Below are positions 24,387 through 35,621 of a DNA stretch of 64,000 bases, piece after piece. This stretch comes from Nomia melanderi (lineage: Eukaryota > Arthropoda > Insecta > Hymenoptera > Halictidae): the NCBI RefSeq assembly GCF_051020985.1, contig NC_135002.1, positions 434,001 to 498,000 of the forward strand, in the 5' to 3' direction. The translations under genes were made by a program, and so were the position numbers. Position 1 is the stretch's first letter, and each line of letters opens with the position of its first letter. A model generated the notes under the pieces. It ran no database searches. It worked only from the letters and a program-made list of their open reading frames with translations, and was not told the DNA's origin.

Positions 24387-24419
24387 ATGAAAGCCAGGGG
24401 CAAGGTAAGGCGAGCCTGT

Positions 24420-25027
24420 GCATTAGAGCTCTCTCGTCGGTTCACCGCATCCCTCGATCTTCATCCCTTCCTCGCCACTTTTCCTCGACTCCCGATTCGT
24501 TTTTCTCGATCTTCCCGGCAAAGAAACGGATCGAAAATGTTTGTTGTGGTTGTTGTTTGTGCGCGATTGTCACGTGTCCCGTCCCACCCGTCCGCAGCCG
24601 GGTGCGCGTTCGTTTCTCTTTCTCGGCCGGCTGCTGGCGAGCTCTCCGTCGCACGCACGATTTCATTCCCCTTTCACGCGCACGGTTTTATCCTCCTCCC
24701 GTCGAGCTTCATTCTCCGTTACTCTCGTCCTGGTGCGCTCCCTCCCGACGAGCACGGACCGCGCACACCTACTACCGCCGCCTTCGTTCTCCGCAGCCCC
24801 GGCGTCTTCTCTATCATTCGCTAACTCGTCTCCTTTTTGTTCCAGCGCGGCCATCCCTCTAACTCGATTCTCTTTTCTTCCGCGACCGACCGACGACGGG
24901 GATATCTCGCCGCGGAGATGCGGACTAAGTTTTCTTTCGGCGCTGGGTTCTTCGGATTAACGCGTTCACGAGTATTTTTATTATTTTCGAACGTGGAACG
25001 CCATTTCGAACGGCGTTGGATTTTTCG
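24420..25027. other. Pyrimidine-rich sequence, no gene
   Basis: T- and C-rich on the plus strand to about 24880. Frames of 179-194 codons (24278-24862) are open in two plus-strand frames at once and are Arg/Ser/Pro-rich, so they are compositional. Confidence 0.5.
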
Positions 25028-25276
25028 TTAACCCCCTGCCTTACAATAACGTGTCGGACACGTAATGCAGATTTCAAACAGAATCGAGCAAGCACGAACA
25101 TTGCTTAATCTCTTTCAATTCAAATTTAATATTCTTCTGTCATCGATTGTTATACTTTGGAGCGCAGATCGATATAGAATATGCCTTTAAATCTGCTCTT
25201 TTCCTTAATAAATTATTAATTACAAAGTGGTTGTATCAATCGTAGCTGAGAAATAGATCGTAAGGCAAGGGGTTAA
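25028..25276 (+). mobile_element. TTAA-flanked MITE, family B, copy 1
   Basis: TTAA at both edges (25028-25031, 25273-25276). The left end is TTAACCCCCTGCCTTACAAT and the right end, on the minus strand, is TTAACCCCTTGCCTTACGAT: 18 of 20 bases match. The 249-base AT-rich body lacks coding capacity. The left 60 bases resemble the sequences starting at 30606 and 35322. This is a clear non-autonomous piggyBac-type element. Confidence 0.85.
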
Positions 25277-25581
25277 ACGTTTAGTCAGACATAGCGACCA
25301 GTGATATCGAAGGGAAACACCGTTTCCAGTTTATGAGTATTGATCTTTCCCAATGAAGATTCGCTTTGGTTAGATAAACGCGCGAGTCTCTGATCGGCGA
25401 GAGGAATATTTACAAATAAACAGCTAATTCACAAATTGCGAATATAGTATCTTATTAACGACGCACTGTGATTGCAAGTATCGGTAAAAGTAATATTTAC
25501 TTTGAACAAAACATTTAGAATAATAGAGAGTCATCGAAAGGAGAATGTAGAAGAAACTAGGAGCGCGAAGGGTTAAGGGTT
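25277..25581. other. AT-rich tail next to the MITE, ending in a TTAACCC-type end
   Basis: About 300 AT-rich bases close with GCGCGAAGGGTTAAGGGTTAA, two TTAACCC motifs on the minus strand in tandem. This could be the right end of a second TTAA element abutting the first, but a matching left end was not found. Confidence 0.35.
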
Positions 25582-27256
25582 AAACGCGAACGATTCCTTC
25601 GCCAGTGGCCAATAACGTGCCAATAATTTTTATCACGGACGTTCAGTTTGCTTGATCAACTATGGCTTACAGCTTACACAACCCCGACCCCTGTTCACTT
25701 CCCTTCTCCCCGACGCTCGGTCTCTCTCTTTCTCCCTCTCTCTCTTGCTCTCCGTTACTCTCATTTCCATCTCTCCGTTGGACGCTTTACTTCCCTCGTA
25801 CGCTCGCTCTCCGCCGTCAGACATCTTTCGTCCTTTCCTGACCAATCGATTTCCCTTCCGTCGCTCTCTTACTTTTTCCTTACCGCCTGTACAAGGTGAT
25901 TCACCCAGCTCGATAATCTAAAAATTACTCCTAACCTATTTACCGGATGACAGTATCGCTCGAACGATCGCTGATCATCGACGCGGGGACGTAATAGTCG
26001 GTTATTTTGTACGAACAGTCCGTTGAAACAAGCTGCAAGTCCTTTTCGCGTTATCCGAGGGAAGCCTCGATGGGTTTCGAGGAACGTTCACGGGACGGAG
26101 CGGTCACCTTCGTTCCTCGGAGTTTTTCGAATTGTTCCTACAATTTCATCGAACCTCTGAAATTTCTCCTTCGATCGATTCGTCTGTTCGCCGAATAGAC
26201 GGTTCGCGACATCCGTACGTGTTTCCCGAAAACGTGGATGTATCGAATAGAAAGTTAACTAGGAAAATTGCCGAATAAAAACGGAGCGAAAGATATCGAA
26301 GCCACGCTCGTGCCTCGGAACCGCGGTGGTTGAGCGAAGCATCGAGCGGCGACTCGATAAAACGTCAGAGCGATCAGTTTGTATGCCAGCTTACTTATCG
26401 CGGCGCAGAGGAGTCGAATCACGTGAATCACCCGGTGAATATTCTCGGTCCCTCTCGCTCGCTCCGTCCGCCGCCCTTTGTCAGTCCTCCTCTTCTCGTC
26501 GCCGAGAACGAACACACGGAAGGGCAGAGCAACACAGCGCAACACGCAGTTGCGTTGCGCTCCGTTCCAGCGTGCACCGGGAATCCGTGAACAGCCGGTT
26601 TAAGCCGGGGAGGAAGAGGTGGAGACGGCAGCGGTCGATCGATTTTCATCGTGTTTCAAAATTCTCTATGCGAGACCTGACCAGGAACTAACCACTTACC
26701 GATCAATTGTGCTTTTTTCTCTTCCATGGACCCTTGTTGCGGGGCTCGTTCGCCGCAACTGGTATCAAAGAAATTTTATTTCCACCCCTGACCACCGCCC
26801 GTTTGCACCGGTTACGCTGACCTTTAACCGATTATTTAGCCCGGTTGATTTTCGACGAAATCTTGCTCTCTCCGAAGTAACGACTCGTCGAGTACGCCTT
26901 TTTTCAATGAACCGTGCCCGGTAACGCGGCTGGATTATTATTTCGGAATGCCCGTTCGCTGAAAGCTCTCTGCGTGCTCGGTCGACGCACGGTACCTTTG
27001 ACACCCCTTTGCATCCCGTGTTTCGCGTTATTCCGAGTAGAGGTGCATTATCCTGCGCTCGGCGATTCTCGGTTTCCGCTTGGACCGCGCGGGGATCGAT
27101 ATTTTCGAATAAATTTCGTCTAACCTTTGACTCGTCGGATATCCGAATTTCCGTAAAGAATTCGGGCTTACGTGCATTGGTGTTTCTAATTCCGTTGATA
27201 GGTCGTTCCATTGGCGTGTTCGAAACGACGCGATCGCGAAATAATTTGATCGGGAA
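25582..27256. other. No gene seen
   Basis: CT-rich at 25690-25880. The frame 26765-27415 minus (216 codons, ATG start) is about the length expected for the longest chance frame, runs through the 13-base tandem repeat at 27257, and has no recognisable motif. Confidence 0.5.
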
Positions 27257-27309
27257 GCGGCGACGATCCGCGGCGACGATCCGCGGCGACGATCCGCGGC
27301 GAGGAATCT
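27257..27309. repeat. 13-base tandem repeat, three exact copies plus one degenerate
   Basis: The unit GCGGCGACGATCC is repeated exactly three times (27257-27295), then a fourth copy with changes. The period is not a multiple of three, which argues against coding selection. Confidence 0.93.
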
Positions 27310-28323
27310 GCGGAGGTTTAAAGGTTAACAGAATTTTCGTGTCGGGGTGCCCGCGTCCGGTTCCATCGTCGCGCTTTGTTCCGCGGCGCTGCGGCGCAGC
27401 CTCTTCGCGATTCATTGGCCTCTGTTACACTACACGAGCAACGAGTGTGTTCGGTCGTGGGTCAATTCAGCCCCTCCAGGCGTACGAGCGCCTGCCCGCC
27501 TGCTCGCTCGTCCCGCCGTCGGCTTTTTGGTTAATCGAGTGCGGTTATACGTAAATATTGAAAAGCGCGTTTAGATCCTTTACCCCGCCCTACTTCTCCT
27601 CGCCCATCCCCGCCGCCGCCGCCGCCGCGCGACTGTTTACCTTTTTCGTTACAAATTGGACCCGCCCGTGCACGCTTGAAATAATTATTTCCGGATCGCG
27701 GATTTTCATTCCTTTTTATTCGGTTTCATTCAACTCTATTCGGTTTCATTGATTTTCATCCGTTTGATTATTCGCGAAACCGTGGATAAAAATCGGGATT
27801 TCGACTCGCCTGCTCCGCAACGTTCCGCGCAAGCGAATCGCGCTGCCGAGGGTCGCGGGGGCGTAGGGAGCGACTGGAAATAAGGAATACACCTGCTTCT
27901 GTAATAAACTCGAAGAGCTTCCACTCGCGAAGCGGAGACCATTATCCCCGGCGAGTATCCGCGGGAATCTAGGGGAGCAATTAAAATCGTGACGCGGGAT
28001 CGTTGAAAACTAAACTGCATTCTGAAATGCCGTGAAATGAAATGAAACGAAATATTTCTATAAGGATTTGTACAGGTCCGCGGCGGACTCGCTGAAGCCG
28101 GTTTACGCGGCGAGTGTATATAGTCATCGGGTTGGAAGGACAAGACCGTGCAAAGCCGAGACGCGCGGACTCGGGAGAACGTGGCGCTTCTGATAGCGTG
28201 ATTCGGGTAATGCAAGCGTAATAGGCATATCAAGCACGAGACCATCCATGCTGATCGATCTTCCGGCGTGGCGCGACTAACTGTGAAAAGCTGTCGGCGC
28301 CGGCAGCGCCGCAGTCGCCGCCA
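27310..28323. other. No gene seen
   Basis: Includes a (CCG)-type run at about 27612 and repeated TTCGGTTTCATT-like units at 27718-27752. Frames of up to 181 codons overlap others and are not credited. Confidence 0.5.
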
Positions 28324-28368
<45 letters not shown>

Positions 28369-28369
28369 G
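28324..28369. repeat. (TCG)n trinucleotide repeat
   Basis: About 15 uninterrupted units. It is followed by CT repeats (28395-28412) and a TA/TG tract (28421-28455). Confidence 0.95.
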
Positions 28370-28790
28370 TCTCGCTCCTCTATATATCTTACTCCTTTCT
28401 CTCTCTCTCTCCCTCTTACATGTGTATATATATATGCATATATATGTACACGTACTTTTTCTCTTTTCTCGGTGCTCTATGCTCGTCCGTCTCTTCTCTC
28501 CTCTCTATCTCTCCAACATTCCCCCGCTCCGTTTTCTGTTTTTTCCGCTGTATCTCTTAATTTAAAAACTTTTTTATCTCCCCTCGTTTTTACGCTATTT
28601 TCTATTCCGCCAACTTTTTCTTCCGCCTATTCTTTGTCTCCTATTCCCTCCGTCCGATAACGTTCGATTCCTTTACTCCCTTTTCCTTTTGTGCCATTTC
28701 CTTTACCGTATCATCCAATTTTTGATCCACTTTATTTCTCCTTTTCCGCCTCCGTCTTCGTTCGCGAGTCCCTTTCTCTTTCTGTTCAGT
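28370..28790. other. Long pyrimidine-rich tract
   Basis: About 400 bases strongly enriched for T and C on the plus strand, with no frame of interest. Minus-strand purine tracts like this occur in untranslated leaders and as simple-sequence decay products. Confidence 0.5.
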
Positions 28791-30340
28791 GTGGTCCGAT
28801 AACGACCGTGTTTTACGCACCACACCAAAATAATCCGATTATCGGGCCAGAGGCTGGCTCGCAAAAAGCGCCATCGAAACGGAGAAAAGGGCGAGAACCA
28901 GCGGCGAGGGGGAGAGCGAGAGAGAGAGAGGAGGGGACCGGTGGAAAGAAGGGGCGCAGAGGGAGAGAAAAAAAGGAGAAGGGTGGTGGTTCTTAACCTC
29001 TTTCAGTCCTCGGCGTTTTAACAGCGATTTGGACATCAAGTTTTAATGAACTCTTGGTCCACCTAGTTCTCCCGTAATCTGATTCGTCAATTTGGAATAT
29101 CGCCAGCCGGTGTTCGCGTGTTCCGAAATATTCCCATAGTTTTCGGAAAGGGTGAATAAGGGACTGACGAAATCGGTTGCGATCCTTACCTCTTTTGTTG
29201 CCTTTTATTCTTTTCATACTCTTCGTAGATTATATTTAATTTGTCGAATAAGCAACGCACAGTTTAATAAAGTTTCGTCTGAAGCGACAAAAGCGAAATC
29301 CCTCTTGGAATGTAATTTTTGTTCGCTGTGGCAGATTGGCACGCATCGAGCACACGGTCCCTATAGTTACCGGTCTAAAAGTAGGAGGGTCGTCGATGTC
29401 TCTCGTTGCTCGAATTTTCAGTAGTTTGCATAACGTTAGGTGAAAGTCTCGAGCTGGAATGGTAAGGGCCTGGCCGACGCAATCCGAACTCGGGATCGAA
29501 TCGCTCTTGTAGAAAGTGAAATTAAATTCTTTTTTCCTCCCTCCTCGCGCCTCGACGCTGGCCACTCGCCGAACGAGCCCGACGGTTTTCGAAGCGTTTA
29601 GAAACGTTTCGAACGAGATTTACAGCCGTTACAATTTACAATAACTCGAGTAATTAGTGTTCGCTGGTAATTGCTCCACCTCGAATCGTTGCAATCCGCT
29701 AACTGTTCCACCTCGAGTCGACTCGAACGACTGTCTTTCCTTTCCAAATTAATTTACTCGATAATTCGTTGGATTTGATCGTTTCGACGAACGAACGAAA
29801 CTAGCACCGCGATTTGCCAGCACGTGTTCCGGCAAACGAGCGAACGAGTAACGTACGAGGAATGGGAAAATGTAATACAGAGCGCAGCAGCAGCAGCAGC
29901 AGGTGCGAGCGTAGAAGAAAAAAGCCCCCGATCGTGTCTCTCGATGTCTCCGGACGTCTATTTATCGATTTGCGCGGCGATGGTGTATACAATGCCTCTT
30001 AGTACACAACCTGCGGTGCCGGGCACGCAGGGGAGAGGGCGGGATCAGATTTCGAGGGATCGAGCAGTGAAGAAGGCGTATCTCGATAACCGAAACCTCT
30101 TCTCATTCATTTACCGAAACGCTTCGACGTCTCTCCGACGATTCGAGCGTATCGGTTATCGTGCGAGTAATCCACGAGCCAAGGATTCTTCGATCCTTGT
30201 TTAACTGACTAGATCATTTTCCTCGTTCGGGAAACGTTCTTTTTTCAGCGAAGAATCCCGCAGTCGGTGAAAAATTCGACAAAGTTACGTTTATTCTTCG
30301 TCGAAAGAAACCTTGGCAGCAGGGATGGCAGAGAAAAACG
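28791..30340. other. No gene seen
   Basis: GA-rich at 28910-28935. AAAAGAG|GTAAGG on the minus strand near 29186 is a good donor sequence preceded by a short ATG frame. The frame at 29824-30204 plus starts at GTG and its Ala run comes from a (CAG)6 repeat at 29885-29902; it is not credited. Confidence 0.45.
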
Positions 30341-30368
30341 GGGACCGAGAGAGAGAGAGAGAGAGAGA
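30341..30368. repeat. (GA)n repeat
   Basis: About twelve GA units within a purine-rich stretch. Confidence 0.85.
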
Positions 30369-30493
30369 CGAGGAGTGTCCAGCGAGAAACGCGACAAACT
30401 GCAGGCCAGAATCCTCTGTTGGCGCGGGGAGGTTAGCAGTGTGCTAGAAAATAACGGTTGGCGCGTAGGGAGCAATGGAGCCGAGGGCTCCCA

Positions 30494-30506
30494 TTGAGAA
30501 CCACTA
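30494..30506 (-). mobile_element. hAT-like end, isolated
   Basis: TTGAGAACCACTA, on the minus strand TAGTGGTTCTCAA, the typical hAT start. No matching second end or 8-base duplication was found within several hundred bases on either side, so this is a fragment or a chance match. Confidence 0.3.
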
Positions 30507-30605
30507 AAGCGGCCCCTACAATCACCGGCGAAGGCATGTCGAGGGTGGCGGTGCACCTCGGTTAACCCTGTGTATACGCTATTCGAAATAATTTCCCGCG
30601 TGATA

Positions 30606-30700
30606 TTAACCCGTTGCCTTATAATAACGCGTCAGACTCGCGGCGAACATTTTAAACAGAGCTGGACGAGTTCCGATAGTTTGCGGTGGAAAGTAATCTG
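30606..30700 (+). mobile_element. Family B MITE, left-end fragment
   Basis: It starts TTAACCCGTTGCCTTATAAT, 17 of 20 bases identical to the left end at 25028. It shares GGACTCGCGGCGAA-like sequence and an ATTTTAAACAGA-type block with the copies at 25028 and 35322. No matching right end was found downstream, so the end coordinate is a guess at where similarity fades. Confidence 0.6.
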
Positions 30701-32383
30701 CGCGAGATTAATTAAAATTTTCAATCGATAGATTAATCTCGGTTTTTGAAATGTCTCGTCGATCTTTTTTTCGATGCGTCTCGTTCTACGTTCGCTTAGA
30801 ACGCCAAGTTGGGGAGCTGCTTTCCCAGCAGATGGTGTCCATTTTTAGGTTAGACGTCGAACATTTCGAATCGATAAAGGTTCCTCGTTGACGATTTCCC
30901 AGCAGGTAAATCAACTGCGTGGGAGGAATCTTTGAATCTTACGAATCGAGGCAAGTAAATGACAAGGAAATGTTATTAATTGAATGAAACGGGATCAGGA
31001 AGAGGTTCAGCCTTTGAGAACGGGATTGATTTTACAAAGGAAACAAATTCGATCGGCCGCGAACACACGCGGGACGGTCCACTCGGTAGAAAATTGAAAC
31101 GAGAGTAAGCGCACACGTAAAACAACAGCCGCACGCTCTGATAACTCGTGTTTTCCGATAGGTTAGGTCAGGGACTAGACTGGAAACAACCTTTCGAATC
31201 GCAGTGTTGTACACGTGTTTTTGATTTTTATTTTAGTTCTTCGACACGGGACTACGCCCACCGTCTTTTTCCTCGCTTCCGTTATTCGATGAACACTCGA
31301 CAGTCGCGACAATCGCGCCTGAACGCTACAATTGCCGAGAAATTAAGCCGCCTAATACCTTCTTGCAGGAATCACGAAAGAGCATCATTGAGGTTTCGAT
31401 TCAGCAATTTACCAAAGGAATGTTTCTAATTTAATTGCCTGATCTAAATCAATATAATTCAAGTAATACCAACAATTTTATTACCGCTATGCCTCGAAAC
31501 GTATTATCCCAACTTGATTTAGCGACCGGTATATCTAGTTTTCATTTCCTCGCATTTTCATCCTTTCGGATTCAAAGAAAAATGCCGAGAAAACCAACAC
31601 ACGCGTCTCCACTTTTCCGATAATATCAGAAGCATCTCGACGAACCGAGGACTACAGCGAAATCAAGCTCGCCTCGAATCATTTGTTTCGTTCTCTGTTA
31701 CGCGTCCGCGAACGGTACGAACCCGTTCGTTGATTTTTTCCGTGTATTCATTATATTAATTAACTGTTGTACCCGTCGGCCTTGGCCAACTCACCAAACC
31801 GCAGTGCGCGATACAGGCGTTGCCCAACGAAAGTGGGAATTAGTGCATTATTCATTTAGAAAAGGAAACGTTTCCAAAGGAAGAGAAAAAGAAACATGGA
31901 CGGCGCGCGGTGCGGCCGCAGGAGCGAACGAGTATAACTCGCGGTGGAGTTTTCGATTTTTCTAGCGCGCGGCATAAACATCGCGAGCGCGCCTTTAATG
32001 AAAACGGTCGAACGCAAATGGAAAGCCGTCCTTCGTGTCGCTTCCCCGGGTTTTCTTCTCTTTTTCCCCCGTACCGCCGACCCCTGTCCCGTTCCCAGGC
32101 TGTTCCCTCCGCCGTCCCGAGGTTTCCCCTCTTTCTCCTTCTGGCCGCTCCATCGACTTTCCTAGGGATCCCGCAGACAATGTACAGCGTTCTCTCCTAG
32201 ACCATACGCATCGCGTTTCCGAATAAACTCGTAACGCTCGATACAGAATAAATCCCTCTTGCTAGTGTTTGCTCGACGTACAAATTTTCAGCTTTTCCGC
32301 GCGTGCTTAACCTCTCGCGCTGAACACGAATTCCGAGATTTCGCAAAGTCGACGAACAACTTTGCTTTTACCTGTTTCAGTTA
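30701..32383. other. No gene seen
   Basis: Short frames only (at most about 96 codons). TTCCCAGCAG occurs twice (about 30826 and 30897), the second followed by GTAAAT, giving an acceptor and donor with only three bases between; probably chance. TTAACCTCTCGCGCTG near 32308 resembles a TTAA-element end without a partner. Confidence 0.5.
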
Positions 32384-32621
32384 TGTATCCTTACCACTCC
32401 AGATGGTTTTGTAATTTATCAGTAACTGCAACTAATTTTTATGGTATCTCTAGTGAAAATGATAAATGCTGTAACATTCCTTCGATCTTTTATTTCTCTT
32501 TTCAGTACGAAATCTGGATGCGTGGAAAATTTAATAATTTTAGAGTAGTTTCTTTGATTCGTTGAAATATTTAATGTTATAACTGGTGCAATATTGGAGC
32601 CTACGGAGTTCAAAGGGTTAA
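32384..32621 (-). mobile_element. TTAA-flanked MITE, family A, copy 2
   Basis: Read on the minus strand it starts at 32621 with TTAACCCTTTGAACTC, identical to copy 1 over 16 bases, and stays alignable to its far end (CATCTGGAGTG shared) about 238 bases on. The far TTAA has decayed. By eye about four bases in five match copy 1, with one small insertion. Opposite orientation and 12 kb separation fit independent insertion. No transposase is encoded. Confidence 0.78.
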
Positions 32622-35321
32622 AACGAGATACATTTTGAAGCAATCCATGCAGCACGAGCGACGCAGCAAAACTATCGTTGCGTACACGTCATTGGCAATT
32701 TTCGACTGAAAACATCTCGACGCGTGTGGTACGTCTTTCCAGCGCGTGCTTAACGAACCAATGTTTTCCCTCGAAACAAACAACGTCCGTTTTCGCGTCT
32801 AAAGGACGCTCCTTTCTTCGTTTTCACTCGGTTTTGGTTTAACCGGCGTGAACGGTCGAGAACTCCGAGGAGCATTTTATAATTCACACGGTGTTCAAAC
32901 ATTTGTTCCCGTCCTTAGTAGCGCAGCAAGTTTTTGCGAATTGCGAGAGGCGAGCGGGGCAGGCTTCTGGAAGATTTCTAAGAAGATTTCTAAACGGATT
33001 TCCGAAGATTATCAATTTCCTTCGAGAATTATGGATCCATAAAGCCGAGTTTCCAAGTAGCCAATCTCGGGAGTTTACGCGACATTAATCACTGCGCGGA
33101 CAACCAAAACGTTGACGATTGTTCGAACTTGAACGTCACAATATTTTCTCTTTAATATTAGCCTTCCCACGAAAGCGATCGGAAAATAGATATAGGTAAC
33201 GATCCTCGTTCAGAATTTCTTTGAAAAACGGAGGACCATTCCGAAAGAAGCCACCAGGGTTTTTCGTTAGACGCGTGTTATAGCGCGCGTAGAGTTCGAT
33301 TCGAAACGAGATTTTTCTGTCGGGCCCTCTCCTCGTAAGTAGGCTAGCAACGGTGACGAGTAGAAATCCGCGGAGGAGCGAGTTGCCCCGATATAGTTTT
33401 CTTGGCCGCGGAAAGAAGTGAAAGTTCATTTTTAAAGCCGGGCTCCGGCGGCTTACAAAAGCGCGTAATTACAGGGTGAACCAATCGGGCCCGATCATTG
33501 TTTTCAGCGGAATGATAGATCCCATCGGGAACGCTATCATTGAACGCTCGGTTACGCAATCGAGCGGATCATTCCCGCCGCCAGGCGTGTGTAACGCTGA
33601 CCGTCCGTGCTGCACAAGCGTTATTAATACATGTCGATGAACGTGTGCCAACAATAGTGATTTATTTTCCGTCGCCCGCTGTCGTTTGTACACGCTCCGT
33701 CTCCGTCTCCTCCTCGAATCTCTCTCTCTCTCCTTCCCTCCGTCCGCGTTAGCATCTTCGCGGACGCGGCGCGAGGTAATTCAACGCCTGTTCGATCGTT
33801 TTCTGGAGAAACGATCGCTTTTCGAGGAATTATTTTTAATCAAATTCCACCGCTACGCCGTCCGTTTGATCGATTTATTCCGACGACAGAAATATACCTC
33901 GCAACTTGTACGTTTCGATGTTCCCGGCGGAAGGTGAATCGATTAGTTTCTCGCGACGAGTGCACTCCGCGAGCAGCGTCGGAGGGTTAAGGTTTCGAAG
34001 AGTTTCGGCCCGAAACGGCCGAGCGCGTCAGAGCGGAGCGCAATCGTTTGTCGAACGGAGCCGGCACTCCCATCTTTATTTTCAGTGGCAGCGGCCGCTA
34101 TATTTAGGCGGCTTTAGTCACCTTCGAAAGTGCCTCCTACTCCTCGTCGAACGCTGTGTTCGACGTATCGATACCCTAATCTCGTGCGCCTCGGGACCCG
34201 AGCCATTTACCGAGACAACGGCCCTCGTTCAACGCGAACCGAGCACACACTATCAGCCCTCGACACTTTCAATGGCGAGCGTGGCATTCCGAAAACGAGC
34301 GAGTACCTTCACTTTCCCACCGATTACGCGAAACGAAAATATCCTAGTTGAAATGTGTCTAGAATGTCGTCGCTTTTCTTCTCTTCGCAGTCGAATCTAC
34401 GCCTCGCGAGAGTTTCAATTTGGAAAAGATCATCGCGCGCTCGTTCGTTAATTCCCCGGAACACCGTGAAATCGTCTCGAGCAGCCGAAAAGCGTTCGCG
34501 TCTGAACGCGGCTTCCGTTGTACGCTCGCGAACGGACAATGGAGGCAGCGACTAAATTCGAAACGAGACTTTCGCGCAGCGTCGAAGAAACGGACTGGTT
34601 CTTTCATTAGCAGCGAGCAGTCGCTTAGCGTAACCGTAAGACGCGAGGACTCGGGCGGACCTCTCCTCGTATCCTTTCCAGTAATTGCAACGCGAGAACG
34701 TGCACGATCAACGCCGCGGATAACCGTGTTTACAGGATCTGGCGTGGCAACGTTATCTCCGCCGACTTCCGCAACGTCCGTGCTTCTTTCATAAACCCAC
34801 GCGGAATTCGTTAACGCATCGCGGGCCAGACGTTCCGTTGCTAACCGCGTCTAGACGTCTTTTCTCGCGCGTGAAGCGTGTTTATCGGCCGCACTCGCTG
34901 TCGACTCGAAATCGATATTCCCGCCGTGGACGGAGGAGATTCTTTAATTATGGTCCTTTAATTATTAACGATTGACGCGTGTACCGGCGAATAAATACTC
35001 GGCGGAACTACTCCCGTGAAACCGAAACAGTTCTCTTAATCGTAACGACCGTAACGTCGACAAGAAAATGGAGTCGTCGAGTTGACGCAAAGGAATGCTG
35101 TCACCCGAATTCGACTGCGACGACTAAAATACGATTGATCGTTTGTTTTTTCGTTTTAATCTACGGTACGATGGTCGAGTATACCCGGATAATTTCGATC
35201 GAATTATTTCTCGAATATTCTTTTGGAAACGCGTATTTAATTAGAAGCTTGATGCCCGTTGGAAGCGGCACGCAAGCACGCGAGATATCTCGTCACTCGT
35301 CCGCGATGCGTTAACCTTCCA
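32622..35321. other. No gene seen
   Basis: CT-rich at 33700-33745. The largest frame is 33906-34451 plus (181 codons), without motifs and overlapped by others. GTAAGTA near 33341 is donor-like on the plus strand. Confidence 0.5.
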
Positions 35322-35621
35322 TTAACCCCTTGGCTTACGGTATCGACCCGGACTCGCGGCGAAGATTTTATACTGAATTTAATGAATACGAGCATCGCTC
35401 GTCGCTTTTCAGTCGGAATTATACACGACTCTCCTGTTGTCGGCGTCCGATAATTCGAACGGGTCTCTTTCCTCGAACATCTACGAAGCGACAGATGATT
35501 CAACGCGTCGACGCGAATATACACCGCAAGCGTGTTAGCGGTGTACAAGTATAAAGAGGAAAAAAGGTACGCAAGCGTTCGAAAAAAGGCAGAGTCTCGA
35601 GGGAAAATCCTAACGGGTTAA
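35322..35621 (+). mobile_element. Probable family B MITE, divergent copy
   Basis: It starts TTAACCCCTTGGCTTACGG and shares GGACTCGCGGCGAA with the 30606 copy, followed by an ATTTTATAC block. A TTAA preceded by GGG lies at 35618-35621, giving about 300 bases, but the right end matches the left only over TTAACCC. An eight-base-pair perfect hairpin (TACACCGC / GCGGTGTA, 35520-35545) lies near the right end. Confidence 0.55.

Noticed and set aside
26765..27415. 216-codon ATG frame on the minus strand
   Set aside because: Length is near the chance maximum for this window and it runs through a 13-base tandem repeat. No motif was recognised.
29824..30204. 126-codon frame with an Ala run
   Set aside because: It starts at GTG, and the Ala run is a (CAG)n microsatellite read in one frame.
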